Below are positions 14,577-23,739 of a DNA stretch of 40,410 nucleotides, piece by piece. Made by a program: the position numbers and the translations under genes. Positions within the stretch are counted from its first letter, which is position 1, and the number at the start of each line of letters is the position of its first letter. The DNA comes from CAYJAD01 sp964370675 (GTDB taxonomy: Bacteria; Desulfobacterota; Desulfovibrionia; Desulfovibrionales; Desulfovibrionaceae). The stretch lies in contig CAYJKC010000017.1 in assembly GCA_964370675.1 (NCBI GenBank), forward strand, positions 1 through 40,410, given 5' to 3'. The notes under the pieces are model-generated. The model ran no database searches, was not told the origin of the DNA, and saw nothing but the letters and a program-made list of their open reading frames with translations.

Positions 14577-16049
14577 TTATAAAAGTTTTTTAAATGCCTC
14601 ATGGCGCACAGGATCAGCATATTCAGAGCTTAAAAAATCATCTACAATATTGCCATTATCCAACACTAAGATACGTTCACATAGCCTTAATACTGATGGC
14701 AAATGATGCGAGATATATAATAAGCTTATGTGTAAATTTTGCTTTATATCTTCTAGCATATGCAAAGTTTCTTCAGCCACAACGCTATCAAGGTCTGTTA
14801 GAGGTTCGTCAAGAATTAATATTTTGGGCTTAAGAGCTAAGGCGCGCGCAATACACAAGCGTTGAAGCTGACCTCCACTCATCTGGCTTGGATATGCCTT
14901 AGCATAAAATAAGGGTAGTTGAACAATATTGAGCAATGTTTCTACTTCTTTAGCTTCTTGATTTTTATCTTTAAATCCATGGGCACGTAGTGGTTCCATA
15001 AGAATATCATGCACGCGCATGCGCGGGTTAACTGCCATACGAGGGTGTTGAAAAACTGCTTGAATGTGTTTGCGCCAAGCTCTTGCATGAGGGTCAATGG
15101 TTTGATTAAATACTTCTATGTTTCCATGATCTAGTGGTTCAAGAGCCAAAATGGCGCGAACTAAGGTGCTTTTTCCTGCTCCATTATGACCGACTATACC
15201 CAAGTTTTGTCCACTTTGCAGCTTAAAGCTAATATTATTTAAAGCTAAAGATTTGGCATAGGTTTTTGTAATATTAGCGCAAGATAGTATAGTAGTGTTA
15301 TCTTGCACATTCAGAGGTATATTTTTTTTGATATTAATATCTTGCGTTGCTTGGAGTAATGCCTTGGTGTAAAAATGTTTGGGGTTTTCCATAACTTCTT
15401 TCAATGCACCATATTCAACTATTTGCCCTTCATGCATTACAGCAAGCTCATCACCCATAAGCTTTGCATAGCCTAGGTCATGGTCAATATAGAGTAATGC
15501 AAAATTATATTTTTTTTGCAATTGCTTAATGAGTGTTAGGTTTTTGAGTTTAGATATAGCATCAAGTCCGGCTATGGGTTCATCAGCTATGATACAACAT
15601 GCTTGACCACTTTGTACTTGAACAATTGCCATGGCAATCATAACCTTATGCAGCATGCCCCCACTTAGTTCAAAAGGATAACATTTTAAGATATGTTCGC
15701 CTTGCTCAAAGCCTACTTCCTGAAGGACGTTTAGCATTTCATATTGGCTTAGGGCTTGTGCCATTTGAAGAGTATGTTCAATGGTAAACAGGGGGTCAAA
15801 GCAATCTGCAGGGTTTTGCATAATTAAGGCAGGGCGTTTGCCTGCCATAAAAAAATGTTCAGCTTTGCTGTAAAGATTAGTATTTAAAGCGTTTGCAATG
15901 GCCATGCTGGTAATAGACTTACCAGAGCCGCTTGGCCCCATGAGGGCTATAGTTTTACCAAGTTCCAGATTAAAGCTAACATTTTGTATTAAGGCTTTAT
16001 GGCTTGCTTGTACATACACTGCAAGATTTTTTACTTCAAGGGCAAGCAT
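14577..16049 (-). CDS. Fused two-domain ATPase of a nickel/peptide ABC transporter (NikD-NikE)
   Basis: One 490-aa chain carries two complete ABC ATPase domains that are usually separate NikD and NikE (or DppD/DppF) proteins. Domain 1 has Walker A GPSGSGKS (38-45), signature LSGGM (128-132), Walker B IIADEP (153-158) and H-loop His190. Domain 2 has Walker A GHNGAGKST (287-295), signature SGGQLQR (391-397), Walker B ILILDEP (410-416) and H-loop His448. After its signature, domain 1 reads LHK where LQR is usual. Both halves appear competent for ATP binding. The gene overlaps nikC by 1 bp and is last in the nik operon. It powers uptake through NikB/NikC. Confidence 0.9.
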   Translation of the reverse strand: MLALEVKNLAVYVQASHKALIQNVSFNLELGKTIALMGPSGSGKSITSMAIANALNTNLYSKAEHFFMAGKRPALIMQNPADCFDPLFTIEHTLQMAQALSQYEMLNVLQEVGFEQGEHILKCYPFELSGGMLHKVMIAMAIVQVQSGQACCIIADEPIAGLDAISKLKNLTLIKQLQKKYNFALLYIDHDLGYAKLMGDELAVMHEGQIVEYGALKEVMENPKHFYTKALLQATQDINIKKNIPLNVQDNTTILSCANITKTYAKSLALNNISFKLQSGQNLGIVGHNGAGKSTLVRAILALEPLDHGNIEVFNQTIDPHARAWRKHIQAVFQHPRMAVNPRMRVHDILMEPLRAHGFKDKNQEAKEVETLLNIVQLPLFYAKAYPSQMSGGQLQRLCIARALALKPKILILDEPLTDLDSVVAEETLHMLEDIKQNLHISLLYISHHLPSVLRLCERILVLDNGNIVDDFLSSEYADPVRHEAFKKLL

Positions 16050-16861
16050 TATATATCCCCTTGGCGTAAATGGGGGTCAAGTTTATCTCGAAGGCTATCG
16101 CCCAAGAGGTTACAAGCAGCAGTAGCGCAAAAAATCATTAGCCCAGGATAAACCATAAGCTCAGGATGGGTGCGCATAACATTACGCGCCTCAGCAATCA
16201 TGACACCCCACTCAGGCGTAGGTGGTTGTATGCCAAGCCCAAGGAATGATAAACCAGCTACATGTAAGAGCATATGCCCCACATCAAGGCTTGCTAAAAT
16301 AACAATTTGCACTAGAACAGTTGGTAAAATGTGGCGTGTCACAATGCTTAGTTTGCTAAGCCCCATGGATTTTGCTGCTATGACATAACCTTGATTTTTA
16401 AGACTTAAAACATAACTGCGTACTAAACGCGTATACCAAGCAAGGTGGGTAACGGCCGTTGCTATAATAAGATTTAGCAAACCAGGGCCTAATATGCCAA
16501 TTAGAAATAATGCCAGCACAATAGTAGGAAATACTAGCATACCATCGCAAATACGCATAATAACCGCATCAAATTTTCCACCTATATATCCGCATATGGA
16601 CCCAAGTATGAGGCTTAAGACAACAAGTAAACTAAGGATACAAAAAACTGAGCTTAAAGAATAGCTTGTGCCTACTAATAGTCTAGAAAATACATCACGC
16701 CCCAGATGATCTGTGCCAAGAAAATGCTCTGCACTGGGTGGAAGAAGTTTGTTAGCTATATCTACTAGGGTGGGATCATATGGTGCTAGTATAGTGCCAA
16801 AAAAAGCACATATTACCAGTGGAATTAGTATGCATAAGGCTGTGATTATTTTAATATTCAT
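16049..16861 (-). CDS. nikC: Nickel ABC transporter permease NikC
   Basis: This is an inner-membrane permease of the dipeptide/nickel class (270 aa). Early motifs are LAPYDPTLVDI and HFLGTDHLGRDVFSRLLVGTSYSL, the standard DppC/NikC signature. The conserved loop contacting the ATPase is AAKSMGLSKLSIVTRHILP (about 162-180). About six hydrophobic helices are visible. Overlaps of 1 bp with nikB and nikDE show tight coupling. Sequence alone does not separate nickel from peptide permeases; the nickel call rests on the NikA-like binding protein. Confidence 0.88.
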   Translation of the reverse strand: MNIKIITALCILIPLVICAFFGTILAPYDPTLVDIANKLLPPSAEHFLGTDHLGRDVFSRLLVGTSYSLSSVFCILSLLVVLSLILGSICGYIGGKFDAVIMRICDGMLVFPTIVLALFLIGILGPGLLNLIIATAVTHLAWYTRLVRSYVLSLKNQGYVIAAKSMGLSKLSIVTRHILPTVLVQIVILASLDVGHMLLHVAGLSFLGLGIQPPTPEWGVMIAEARNVMRTHPELMVYPGLMIFCATAACNLLGDSLRDKLDPHLRQGDI

Positions 16862-17805
16862 TAATATGACCCATGGGCTTTAGTTATTTTTATACGAGGG
16901 TCAATTTTAGCATATAATATATCAACACCAAGATTAAGAAATACAAAAACTACAGCCATAACTAAGGTAAAAGCTTGGATTACGGGGTAGTCATGATTAT
17001 ATATGGCTGTAAGTACATATCTACCAACACCTGGCCAGTTAAAAATATTTTCTACAATAACCGCTCCACCAAGCAATTCTCCAAGATGCATACTAAGAGT
17101 TGTAAGCACAGGAATGCAAGCATTGCGGAAAATATGTAGGAGAATTTTACTTTTAGGTGCGCCTATGGCTTTAGCATAGATAACACTGCGGCTATGCATA
17201 TGTTCAAGCATACTGGCACGAACTAAACGTGCATTTATGCCTATGGACATAAAGGAAAGTGTTAGCACAGGTAAAATAAATGAAGTTACACCATCTTTAC
17301 CCATGGCAGGTAAAAAGCCAAAATATTTTGAGAAAGCTAACATTAAGATGAAACCAAGCCAAAATGAAGGAGTGGACACTGCACTAAATGATAAAATGCG
17401 AATAATATAATCTGGAAATCTATCCTTATAATAGGCACTTATAATGCCTAGGGGAATACTTATCACTGTGGTTAGGCAAATGGCAAAAAAGGTTAGTTCA
17501 AGTGTTGCTGGCAAGAAGTATAATATCTCATCAAGGGCAGGTTTTGCACTAACATACGAAAGACCCATATTTCCTTGCAAAGCAGCCATGAGCCAATCAA
17601 TATATTGTTGCCAAAGAGGATTTTCTAAACCAAGATTTAGGCGTATTTCACTTAAAATTTGCTCCGTTGGCGGCAGACCGGAAATGCGGGCATAGGCAAG
17701 AGCAGGATCTGTCTTCCCAAGGCGCAAAACACAAAAGACAAAGAGTGATATGCCCAGTAATAAGGGTATAAGAGTTAGCAAACGCCGCAAAATAAAGCGT
17801 AACAT
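16861..17805 (-). CDS. nikB: Nickel ABC transporter permease NikB
   Basis: This is the partner permease of the DppB/NikB type, 314 aa as in E. coli NikB. It begins with a hydrophobic helix after MLRFILRRLLTL, the usual DppB-family start. GLENPLWQQYIDWL and the block YAKAIGAPKSKILLHIFRNA (ATPase contact loop) are typical, as is GGAVIVENIFNWPGVGRYVLTAI near the end. It starts 2 bp after nikA ends and overlaps nikC by 1 bp. Together with NikC it forms the membrane channel. Confidence 0.88.
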   Translation of the reverse strand: MLRFILRRLLTLIPLLLGISLFVFCVLRLGKTDPALAYARISGLPPTEQILSEIRLNLGLENPLWQQYIDWLMAALQGNMGLSYVSAKPALDEILYFLPATLELTFFAICLTTVISIPLGIISAYYKDRFPDYIIRILSFSAVSTPSFWLGFILMLAFSKYFGFLPAMGKDGVTSFILPVLTLSFMSIGINARLVRASMLEHMHSRSVIYAKAIGAPKSKILLHIFRNACIPVLTTLSMHLGELLGGAVIVENIFNWPGVGRYVLTAIYNHDYPVIQAFTLVMAVVFVFLNLGVDILYAKIDPRIKITKAHGSY

Positions 17806-17807
17806 TA

Positions 17808-19406
17808 TTATGGTCTTTGCAATGTGTTAAACATAAGTTCGTAAGACACTGGTGCAAATTCAAAATTTTGCAATAGTTTTTTCTTGAATATTGCTTTGTC
17901 AACACTGTAACTTAGGGGTACATATACCACTTCTTCATGTAAAATGCGCCATATGTCATTAAAGCTTGTTTTTAATTCTTCTTCTTTGGTGGCAAAAAGA
18001 GCGTTTTGTATGGACATATCTAACTTTGCCTTATTTTTAAGACCAAGTTGGGCTTGATATTCAGCATGCCCCGGCACACTCATTATGCCAAGGTAAGAAA
18101 ATGGTGCATAGGGTGCGCCGCTGGAATTGCAAAATATTAAATCAAAACTACCATCCACTTGTGATTGCATAAAACTGACTGGCTCTTCTCCAATAAGCTT
18201 AACCTCTATACCAACTTGAGCCAAATTACTTTGTGCAGTTTCGGCGATAGCACGCATAATGCTTTCATTAGCAATAAATTTTAAATTAATTTGTAATGTT
18301 TTACCATCCTTGGTGCGAAACTTATCACCAGGCATAAGTTTCCAACCGGCAGCATCTAGCGTGGCTGCAGCTTGCTTTGGGTCAAACGTATATGGAGTTA
18401 ACGGGACATCGCAATAAGGTATGCTTTTGTGCATAAGAGTTTCAGCAGGTAACTCTTGATTTAGTAATATTCCAGAAAGTATGCCCTTTCGGTCAATGCT
18501 TTGCACAATGGCTTTGCGCACAGCTAAATCATTAGTTGGAAATTTGGCAGTATTCATGGCCAAAAGGCGCGTATTGCGGGCCTTAGAACTTAAGGATGTA
18601 TATGCATCATCCTTAACAAGCATGGCATAGGCTGTGGGACTTATGTCTGCACTGCCATGATCTCCCATGGCTGTGGCTATGATATCAACACTTTCTGTCT
18701 CAAGAGCCAAAGCACGTGTTTCTACGTCAGGAATGACTTTGACTAGGATATTTTTCAATATAGGTTTTTTGCCCCAGTAGTGCTCATTACGTTCAAATTT
18801 ATCGTATTCTCCCTTACCACTTTCAACTAAAATCCATGGTCCGGTACCTACAGGACTTACAAATTTTCCTTCTTTATCCATGGCTTTCGGAGATAAAAAA
18901 CGTAGAGGGCGCACAAAAGTTAGTTCTTGCAGTGTTGCCTTATATGGTCTTTTTAAATTTATTTGCACAGTGTATGTGTCTAAGGCTTTATAAGAATCTA
19001 TTAATTGCATAAGAGTTAACCAAGAATGACGCTCCTTATTGGCAAAAACTGCGTCAAGGTTTTTTACTACGGCATTAGCATCAAAGGCAGTGCCATCAGA
19101 AAATTTTACATCTTCACGTAGTTGAAAAGTATATATTTTTTGATCAGGTGAAATAGTCCATGATTTAGCAAGATAGGGTAAAATTTTGCCGCCTTCGCCA
19201 TATTGTACCAATGGCTCATAAACCAAGGCTTGAGCAAACATCATATTATTGCCATAATCATGGGGATTAAGTGGACCAACATTGGTACTCCAAGCATAAA
19301 CTAATGTGTTTGCATCTTGCCCTTTGGCAGCATGAGCAGGGCTAACATTTAATATGATACAACTAATTAATAAACAGTAGCTTGCAACAATTTTTAAATG
19401 ACGCAT
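17808..19406 (-). CDS. nikA: Periplasmic nickel-binding protein NikA
   Basis: This is the substrate-binding protein of the transporter, 532 aa, with a signal peptide (cleavage likely after AHA, residue 26). It closely follows remembered E. coli NikA: STNVGPLNPHDYGNNMMFAQ, KERHSWL (Trp129), VRPLRF (Arg166), PVGTGPWIL, MNTAKFPTNDLAVR and VPGHAEYQAQ. His447 in the last block aligns with E. coli NikA His416, which contacts the nickel-histidine complex. This supports nickel over peptide specificity. Nickel would feed NiFe hydrogenases or similar enzymes, none of which are in this window. A consensus-like promoter and an adjacent palindrome lie upstream. Confidence 0.9.
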   Translation of the reverse strand: MRHLKIVASYCLLISCIILNVSPAHAAKGQDANTLVYAWSTNVGPLNPHDYGNNMMFAQALVYEPLVQYGEGGKILPYLAKSWTISPDQKIYTFQLREDVKFSDGTAFDANAVVKNLDAVFANKERHSWLTLMQLIDSYKALDTYTVQINLKRPYKATLQELTFVRPLRFLSPKAMDKEGKFVSPVGTGPWILVESGKGEYDKFERNEHYWGKKPILKNILVKVIPDVETRALALETESVDIIATAMGDHGSADISPTAYAMLVKDDAYTSLSSKARNTRLLAMNTAKFPTNDLAVRKAIVQSIDRKGILSGILLNQELPAETLMHKSIPYCDVPLTPYTFDPKQAAATLDAAGWKLMPGDKFRTKDGKTLQINLKFIANESIMRAIAETAQSNLAQVGIEVKLIGEEPVSFMQSQVDGSFDLIFCNSSGAPYAPFSYLGIMSVPGHAEYQAQLGLKNKAKLDMSIQNALFATKEEELKTSFNDIWRILHEEVVYVPLSYSVDKAIFKKKLLQNFEFAPVSYELMFNTLQRP

Positions 19407-19444
19407 GACAGTCCTTTTTGTTAAGTTAGAAAATATTTTTTCTG

Positions 19445-19473
19445 AATATACATAAACGGTATGGGCGTGTCAA
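19445..19473 (-). promoter_or_regulatory. Strong sigma-70 promoter of the nik operon
   Basis: The minus strand has TTGACA (19468-19473), a 17-bp spacer and TATATT (19445-19450), close to consensus. Initiation near 19438 leaves about 30 nt before nikA. A 17-nt palindrome (19481-19497) lies directly upstream. Confidence 0.7.
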
Positions 19474-19480
19474 TTTTTTA

Positions 19481-19497
19481 AAATCGTGCTACGATTT
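19481..19497. promoter_or_regulatory. Operator-like palindrome upstream of nikA
   Basis: AAATCGT and ACGATTT flank GCT, a perfect 7-bp-arm palindrome ending 8 bp above the -35 of the nik promoter. It does not match the E. coli NikR site (GTATGA-N16-TCATAC). It could bind a different nickel or global regulator. Confidence 0.4.
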
Positions 19498-19530
19498 CTT
19501 GTGCATGTTCTTGCTGCTTGGTTTTATGCA

Positions 19531-19581
19531 AAAAAATAATCACTTAGCAATAAAATTTACCTTGCCAAGTGATTATTTTTT
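19531..19581 (-). terminator. Intrinsic terminator of the pho operon
   Basis: Arms of 20 nt (19531-19550 and 19562-19581) pair with one mismatch around an 11-nt loop. A/T runs flank both sides, so it can work in either direction. It follows the phoU stop (19632) and precedes the nik promoter region. Confidence 0.85.
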
Positions 19582-19631
19582 TAAATATTATGTAAAAACA
19601 AATTTAATCAGTGTTTTCTTATAGATAAAAA

Positions 19632-20297
19632 TTACTGTATTCTTCTATGCTTTAAGTTAACTCCAGCATAAATAAAATATGTGTGTTCAGCAAGATTCAT
19701 GGCCCTTCTCCAAATTCTATTAAGGGAGCGACTAACTAAAATAATATAGAAAGCACTTTGTGGCTCAGCACCATTCTCAAGGAAATTCATTAGGTTGTGC
19801 ATGATACGTACATCAAGCAAGGCAGCATCATCTTCATATTGACGCACTTTAAGAGCAAGCTCTGGGCTTGCCTCTCGAAATGATTCTATGGCATCAGCAT
19901 AGGTTTTGCGTGTGATATCCATGAGGTGCTTTATGTCATCATGGAAAACTGTTAGCTTCATATCTTCCATGAGTAAGGTGCGTTCTGCCATACTGGCGGC
20001 TTCGTCCGCAATGCGCTCAAGGTCTACAACCATGCGTAAAGCACTAATAACAAGGCGTAAATCACCAGCTACAGGTTGGGTGCGCGCAAGTAAACTAAGA
20101 GCTTTTGCATCAATTTCATTTTCAAGCTCATTAATGGCTGCATCACCATCAATAACGGCACTGGCACGCCCTATATCGCCCTCACAAAAGGCCTTGCATG
20201 AGTCATCAAGAGCAATACCAACCATGGCAGACATAACCAAGAGTCTGGTACGCAAAGTCACTAACATCTGTTGTAATTGATTTTCGAATGCAGCCAT
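19632..20297 (-). CDS. phoU: Phosphate signalling protein PhoU
   Basis: PhoU links the Pst transporter to the PhoR kinase and represses the Pho regulon when phosphate is plentiful. The 221-aa protein is a pair of three-helix bundles. Metal-binding-type repeats are visible: DLRLVISALRMVVDLERIADEA in the first half, and in the second EDDAALLDVRI and RSLNRIWRRAMNLAEHTYFIYAG, which matches the usual RxxERIGDHA-type repeat in degenerate form. GGAGG precedes the start, which overlaps the pstB stop by 1 bp. It is the last gene of phoB-phoR-pstB-phoU. Confidence 0.93.
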   Translation of the reverse strand: MAAFENQLQQMLVTLRTRLLVMSAMVGIALDDSCKAFCEGDIGRASAVIDGDAAINELENEIDAKALSLLARTQPVAGDLRLVISALRMVVDLERIADEAASMAERTLLMEDMKLTVFHDDIKHLMDITRKTYADAIESFREASPELALKVRQYEDDAALLDVRIMHNLMNFLENGAEPQSAFYIILVSRSLNRIWRRAMNLAEHTYFIYAGVNLKHRRIQ

Positions 20298-21058
20298 TAA
20301 CCAAACCTCCCAGTAATATAGTCTTCAGTTTGTTTGACATTGGGTCTTGTAAAAATAGTTTCTGTTAAGTCATGTTCAATGAGTTTACCCATGTAAAAAA
20401 ATGCTGTATAATCAGAAACTCGTGCAGCTTGTTGCATATTGTGGGTAACAATAATAATGGTTAGCTGATGTTTTAATTCATGTATGCCTTCTTCAATTTT
20501 TTGCGTGGCAATGGGGTCAAGGGCTGAAGCTGGTTCGTCCATTAATAATACTTCAGGCCCAACGGCAAGAGCTCTTGCAATGCATAATCTTTGTTGTTGC
20601 CCACCGGATAATCCAAGGGCTGAGCTATGCAGCCTGTCTTTTACTTCATCAAAAATTGCAGCGCGTTGTAGTGATTCTTCTACCATGCCAGCAATTAGCG
20701 ATTCATCCTTAATGCCATTGACACGTAAACCATAAGCCACATTTTCAAAGATAGTTTTAGGAAATGGATTAGGTTTTTGAAAAACCATGCCTACTTTACG
20801 CCGCAATGCTACCACATCGGCTTGACCTGAGTTAATATCTTGCCCATCTAAGGTAATATTTCCCTTAACTTTTGTTCCGGGAATAAGGTCATTCATACGA
20901 TTAAGACAGCGCAAAAACGTACTTTTTCCGCATCCAGATGGACCAATTAATGCTGTAACTTGATTTACGGGAAAGTCAATACTTACATCATATAAGGCTT
21001 GAGCTTGTCCGTAAAAGAAGTCAACGTTACTAGTGCTAAGTTTGTGTTGTGTTGTCAC
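20297..21058 (-). CDS. pstB: Phosphate ABC transporter ATPase PstB
   Basis: This ATPase drives high-affinity phosphate uptake with PstC and PstA. In 253 aa it shows Walker A GPSGCGKST (39-47), Q-loop VFQKPNPFPKTIFENVAYGLR, signature LSGGQQQRLCIARALA, Walker B LLMDEPASALDP and H-loop VTHNMQQAARVSD, all diagnostic of PstB. The start is GTG, overlapping the phoR stop by 4 bp (GTGA), with GGAG 7 nt upstream. It is separated from pstC and pstA, which are transcribed in the opposite direction from the far side of the phoB/pstS intergenic region. Confidence 0.96.
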   Translation of the reverse strand: MTTQHKLSTSNVDFFYGQAQALYDVSIDFPVNQVTALIGPSGCGKSTFLRCLNRMNDLIPGTKVKGNITLDGQDINSGQADVVALRRKVGMVFQKPNPFPKTIFENVAYGLRVNGIKDESLIAGMVEESLQRAAIFDEVKDRLHSSALGLSGGQQQRLCIARALAVGPEVLLMDEPASALDPIATQKIEEGIHELKHQLTIIIVTHNMQQAARVSDYTAFFYMGKLIEHDLTETIFTRPNVKQTEDYITGRFG

Positions 21059-22818
21059 TTTACATCTCCAAGGGCAGTGGGAATGGTAAAATAAAATACT
21101 GTAGCGTATTCATTTGTTGGACTCTCTACCCAAATTCGTCCTCCAAGACGCTCAACAGTATGTTTACAAATTGCAAGACCAAGACCGGTTGAGGCATGGC
21201 TTCTATGTTTTTCTACACGATAAAAACGCTCAAAAATGCGGTCTTGATCTGGTTCTGGAATACCAGGACCATTGTCACATACTGCAAAACTTATCATAGA
21301 TTTTTCATGATAGTCTTGCAATGCTTTAATGAGCACTTTACTATCTTTGGGGGCATATCTCCCCGCATTTTCTAAGAGATTTCTAAAAATTTGTGTTAAA
21401 TGTTGGCTGCTTGCCATGATGTGTAAATTTTCATGCACTTGTATGTCAAGCTGAATATTTTGCAACTCAAATTGCCTACGGCATAAACCAATGGCTGCAT
21501 TTATGCTTTCCATGACAGGTATGGGTGTAATTTGCATGGGCACATCACCACTTTCAAGCCTAGCTAAAGCTAAAAGCTCCTCTACCATACGCGCAAGATA
21601 TGTTCCATTTTTATGGATAATTTCTGCAAAACGGCGTGAATTTTTGGGTAGTTCATCAAGTTCGGTTAAGGTTTCAGCATAACCTTGAATTGCTGTCAGT
21701 GGAGTGCGCAGCTCGTGTGATACATTGGCTACAAAATCACTACGAATGCGCTCAAGGCGAATTAAACTTGTAATATCGTGAAATACTATAACAGCACTAA
21801 AATTTTGATTTTTACTACCAGTACCGGTGAGCTGCACAGAAAAAACACGCTCTGTTGGCAATTCTAATTGCAGTGGTCCAATATTCAAGTCTTCGCCATT
21901 TGCTTTGGCACTTTGCACAATATCCTCAATGGCTTTTTGTAGTGTAGGAATGGGGATTACCTCCATTACTTGTCTGCCTTTGGCATTCACAATAGCTGGA
22001 AACATAAGGCTTAATGCCTGATTATAACGGCGTATGCCCCCGTTTGGTCCAAGCACTAAAACTCCTTCATTCATAGTGTCAAGAATACTTTGCAATTGTT
22101 CTTTTTGATCTTCTGTAGTTCGAATTTGACCCTCAATTTGGGTTGTCATATGATTGATTTGTTCAGCTAGTGGGTTAAATTCTTTGTTAGATAGGCTATT
22201 TAAACGTCTTTGGTATTTGCCTCTGGCAATATCTTCAATAATATTTTTAACTTGGCTGATATCTCGTTTAAGTGGTAATGCAAGAATATATGAAATAAGT
22301 AATGCCAAAGAACATATTAATATGATAATAAAAAAGATAATCTTTGGCTGGGTGAGCATAAATGGTATATAGCTTGCGGGTGAGGTAGATATGCGCACTA
22401 TATTATTATTGTTTAAGCGCACAGCGGCAAATACCGTATAATTATTGCTAATATCATCATGGCGAATATGTGTACCTTCGCCAATTGTTATTGCCTGTTG
22501 AAGCTCTGGTTGGTCAGCATCATTATGAGCAGGTGAAAACTCCTTGCTTGGTACATGGCTATCATCTAGCAAATCACCTTGGGGAGTAAAAATGCTAATG
22601 CGTTGATTATCAAGGCGAATATTGCTAATTTGTTTTGTTTCTGACTCTGGCAAATTGTTAAAGATATGTGCTATTATTCTTGCCTCACTTAAAGTTTGCG
22701 TACTTACTTCTTGTAAAATGTTTTCTTGCAAACTAAGTCGCACATAGAGCGCAATAATGCAAAAGGCTAGTAAAAAGCCTCCTACTATGTTTAGAAATGA
22801 TTTGTTAAAAAAAGGCAT
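21055..22818 (-). CDS. phoR: Phosphate sensor histidine kinase PhoR
   Basis: This is a membrane histidine kinase of 587 aa. Helix 1 is at about 8-27 and helix 2 at about 157-180, enclosing a periplasmic domain of some 130 residues (28-156), longer than in E. coli PhoR. Then come HAMP (about 180-232), PAS (about 243-350; DTMNEGVLVLGPNG), HisKA with the phospho-acceptor His368 in VANVSHELRTPLTAI, and HATPase with N-box NLLENAGRYAP, DNGPGIP and STGLGLAI. It lies 23 bp after phoB and overlaps pstB by 4 bp. The larger extracytoplasmic part may sense something directly, as in Gram-positive PhoR-type kinases. Confidence 0.93.
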   Translation of the reverse strand: MPFFNKSFLNIVGGFLLAFCIIALYVRLSLQENILQEVSTQTLSEARIIAHIFNNLPESETKQISNIRLDNQRISIFTPQGDLLDDSHVPSKEFSPAHNDADQPELQQAITIGEGTHIRHDDISNNYTVFAAVRLNNNNIVRISTSPASYIPFMLTQPKIIFFIIILICSLALLISYILALPLKRDISQVKNIIEDIARGKYQRRLNSLSNKEFNPLAEQINHMTTQIEGQIRTTEDQKEQLQSILDTMNEGVLVLGPNGGIRRYNQALSLMFPAIVNAKGRQVMEVIPIPTLQKAIEDIVQSAKANGEDLNIGPLQLELPTERVFSVQLTGTGSKNQNFSAVIVFHDITSLIRLERIRSDFVANVSHELRTPLTAIQGYAETLTELDELPKNSRRFAEIIHKNGTYLARMVEELLALARLESGDVPMQITPIPVMESINAAIGLCRRQFELQNIQLDIQVHENLHIMASSQHLTQIFRNLLENAGRYAPKDSKVLIKALQDYHEKSMISFAVCDNGPGIPEPDQDRIFERFYRVEKHRSHASTGLGLAICKHTVERLGGRIWVESPTNEYATVFYFTIPTALGDVK

Positions 22819-22841
22819 GTTGTTTATTAATCCTTAGTTTA

Positions 22842-23522
22842 TTATGCCTTAAAGCGATAGCCCACACCGCGTACGGTTTCGAGGTTATCAGCATGAGTTC
22901 CAAGTTTTGCGCGCAGCCTGCGCACATGGGTATCAACTGTGCGGGCATATCCTTCAAATTGATAACCCCACACTGTATTTAAAAGTTGTTCACGGGTGCG
23001 CACTGTTCCAGCATGGCGCATAACATCTTCTAAAAGACGAAACTCTGTGGCTGTTAAATCAACACTTGCATTATTGATGGTCACGGTATGTGCTGCAGGT
23101 TCTAAGCAAATGCCATGTTTTGAAAGAGTTGGAGCCTCTGTTGCATGAGTTTTACGACGCAAAATGGCTCTTATGCGCAAAATTAACTCACGCACACTAA
23201 AAGGTTTTACCAAATAATCATCAGCTCCAAGCTCAAAACCCACAATGCGGTCTACTTCTTCACCCTTAGCTGTAAGCATAATTATTGGTATATTAGATGT
23301 TTCTGGTTTTCGCTCAAGCTCTTTACACACTTGAAATCCATCCTTACCCGGCATCATAACATCAAGCAAGATAATGTCTGGCTTATGGCTTTGCGCAAGC
23401 TCAATACCCTTGGTTCCATCTTCTGCTTCTAGGGGAATAAATCCTTCACGCTCTAAGTTAAAACTAAGCAAATCACGAATATCGGCTTCATCTTCAACAA
23501 TTAGAACTGTGGCTTTGCTCAT
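22842..23522 (-). CDS. phoB: Phosphate response regulator PhoB
   Basis: This is a 226-aa OmpR-class response regulator. In the receiver domain (1-120), Asp54 (IILLDVMMPG) is the phosphorylation site, Asp11 and Glu12 or nearby acids bind magnesium, Thr84 lies in MLTAK and Lys106 in YLVKPFS. The winged-helix output domain (about 125-226) has DLTATEFRLLE, RTREQLLNTVWG and ARTVDTHVRRLRAKLG, ending VRGVGYRF. GAGGA precedes the ATG. It is first in the leftward phoB-phoR-pstB-phoU operon, and a Pho-box-like repeat on the same strand about 185 bp upstream suggests self-activation. Confidence 0.95.
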   Translation of the reverse strand: MSKATVLIVEDEADIRDLLSFNLEREGFIPLEAEDGTKGIELAQSHKPDIILLDVMMPGKDGFQVCKELERKPETSNIPIIMLTAKGEEVDRIVGFELGADDYLVKPFSVRELILRIRAILRRKTHATEAPTLSKHGICLEPAAHTVTINNASVDLTATEFRLLEDVMRHAGTVRTREQLLNTVWGYQFEGYARTVDTHVRRLRAKLGTHADNLETVRGVGYRFKA

Positions 23523-23705
23523 GCTTTTATCCTCATGGCTTTGGTTATATCATAATTAAAATGCACTTAGCTTAGACTCAATAGTTAGTGCTATTTTTTT
23601 ATATAGTAAGAAGAATTGTATATGTAGATGCTTTAGGCATGTACACAATAAACTTTGTTTATCCCGATAAGCATAGGTATTCTTTTCGGCAAATACATGT
23701 TATAA

Positions 23706-23725
23706 TTGTTACAAAATGGTGACAA
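23706..23725 (-). promoter_or_regulatory. Pho box facing phoB
   Basis: The minus strand has TTGTCAC (23719-23725), a 4-bp spacer and TTGTAAC (23708-23714), the 7-4-7 direct repeat typical of PhoB boxes (CTGTCAT-N4-CTGTCAT type). About 10 bp downstream is TGTATT (23692-23697), placed where a -10 would be expected at a PhoB-dependent promoter. It would drive phoBR-pstB-phoU. Confidence 0.7.
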
Positions 23726-23739
23726 AAAACATTTTTTTT

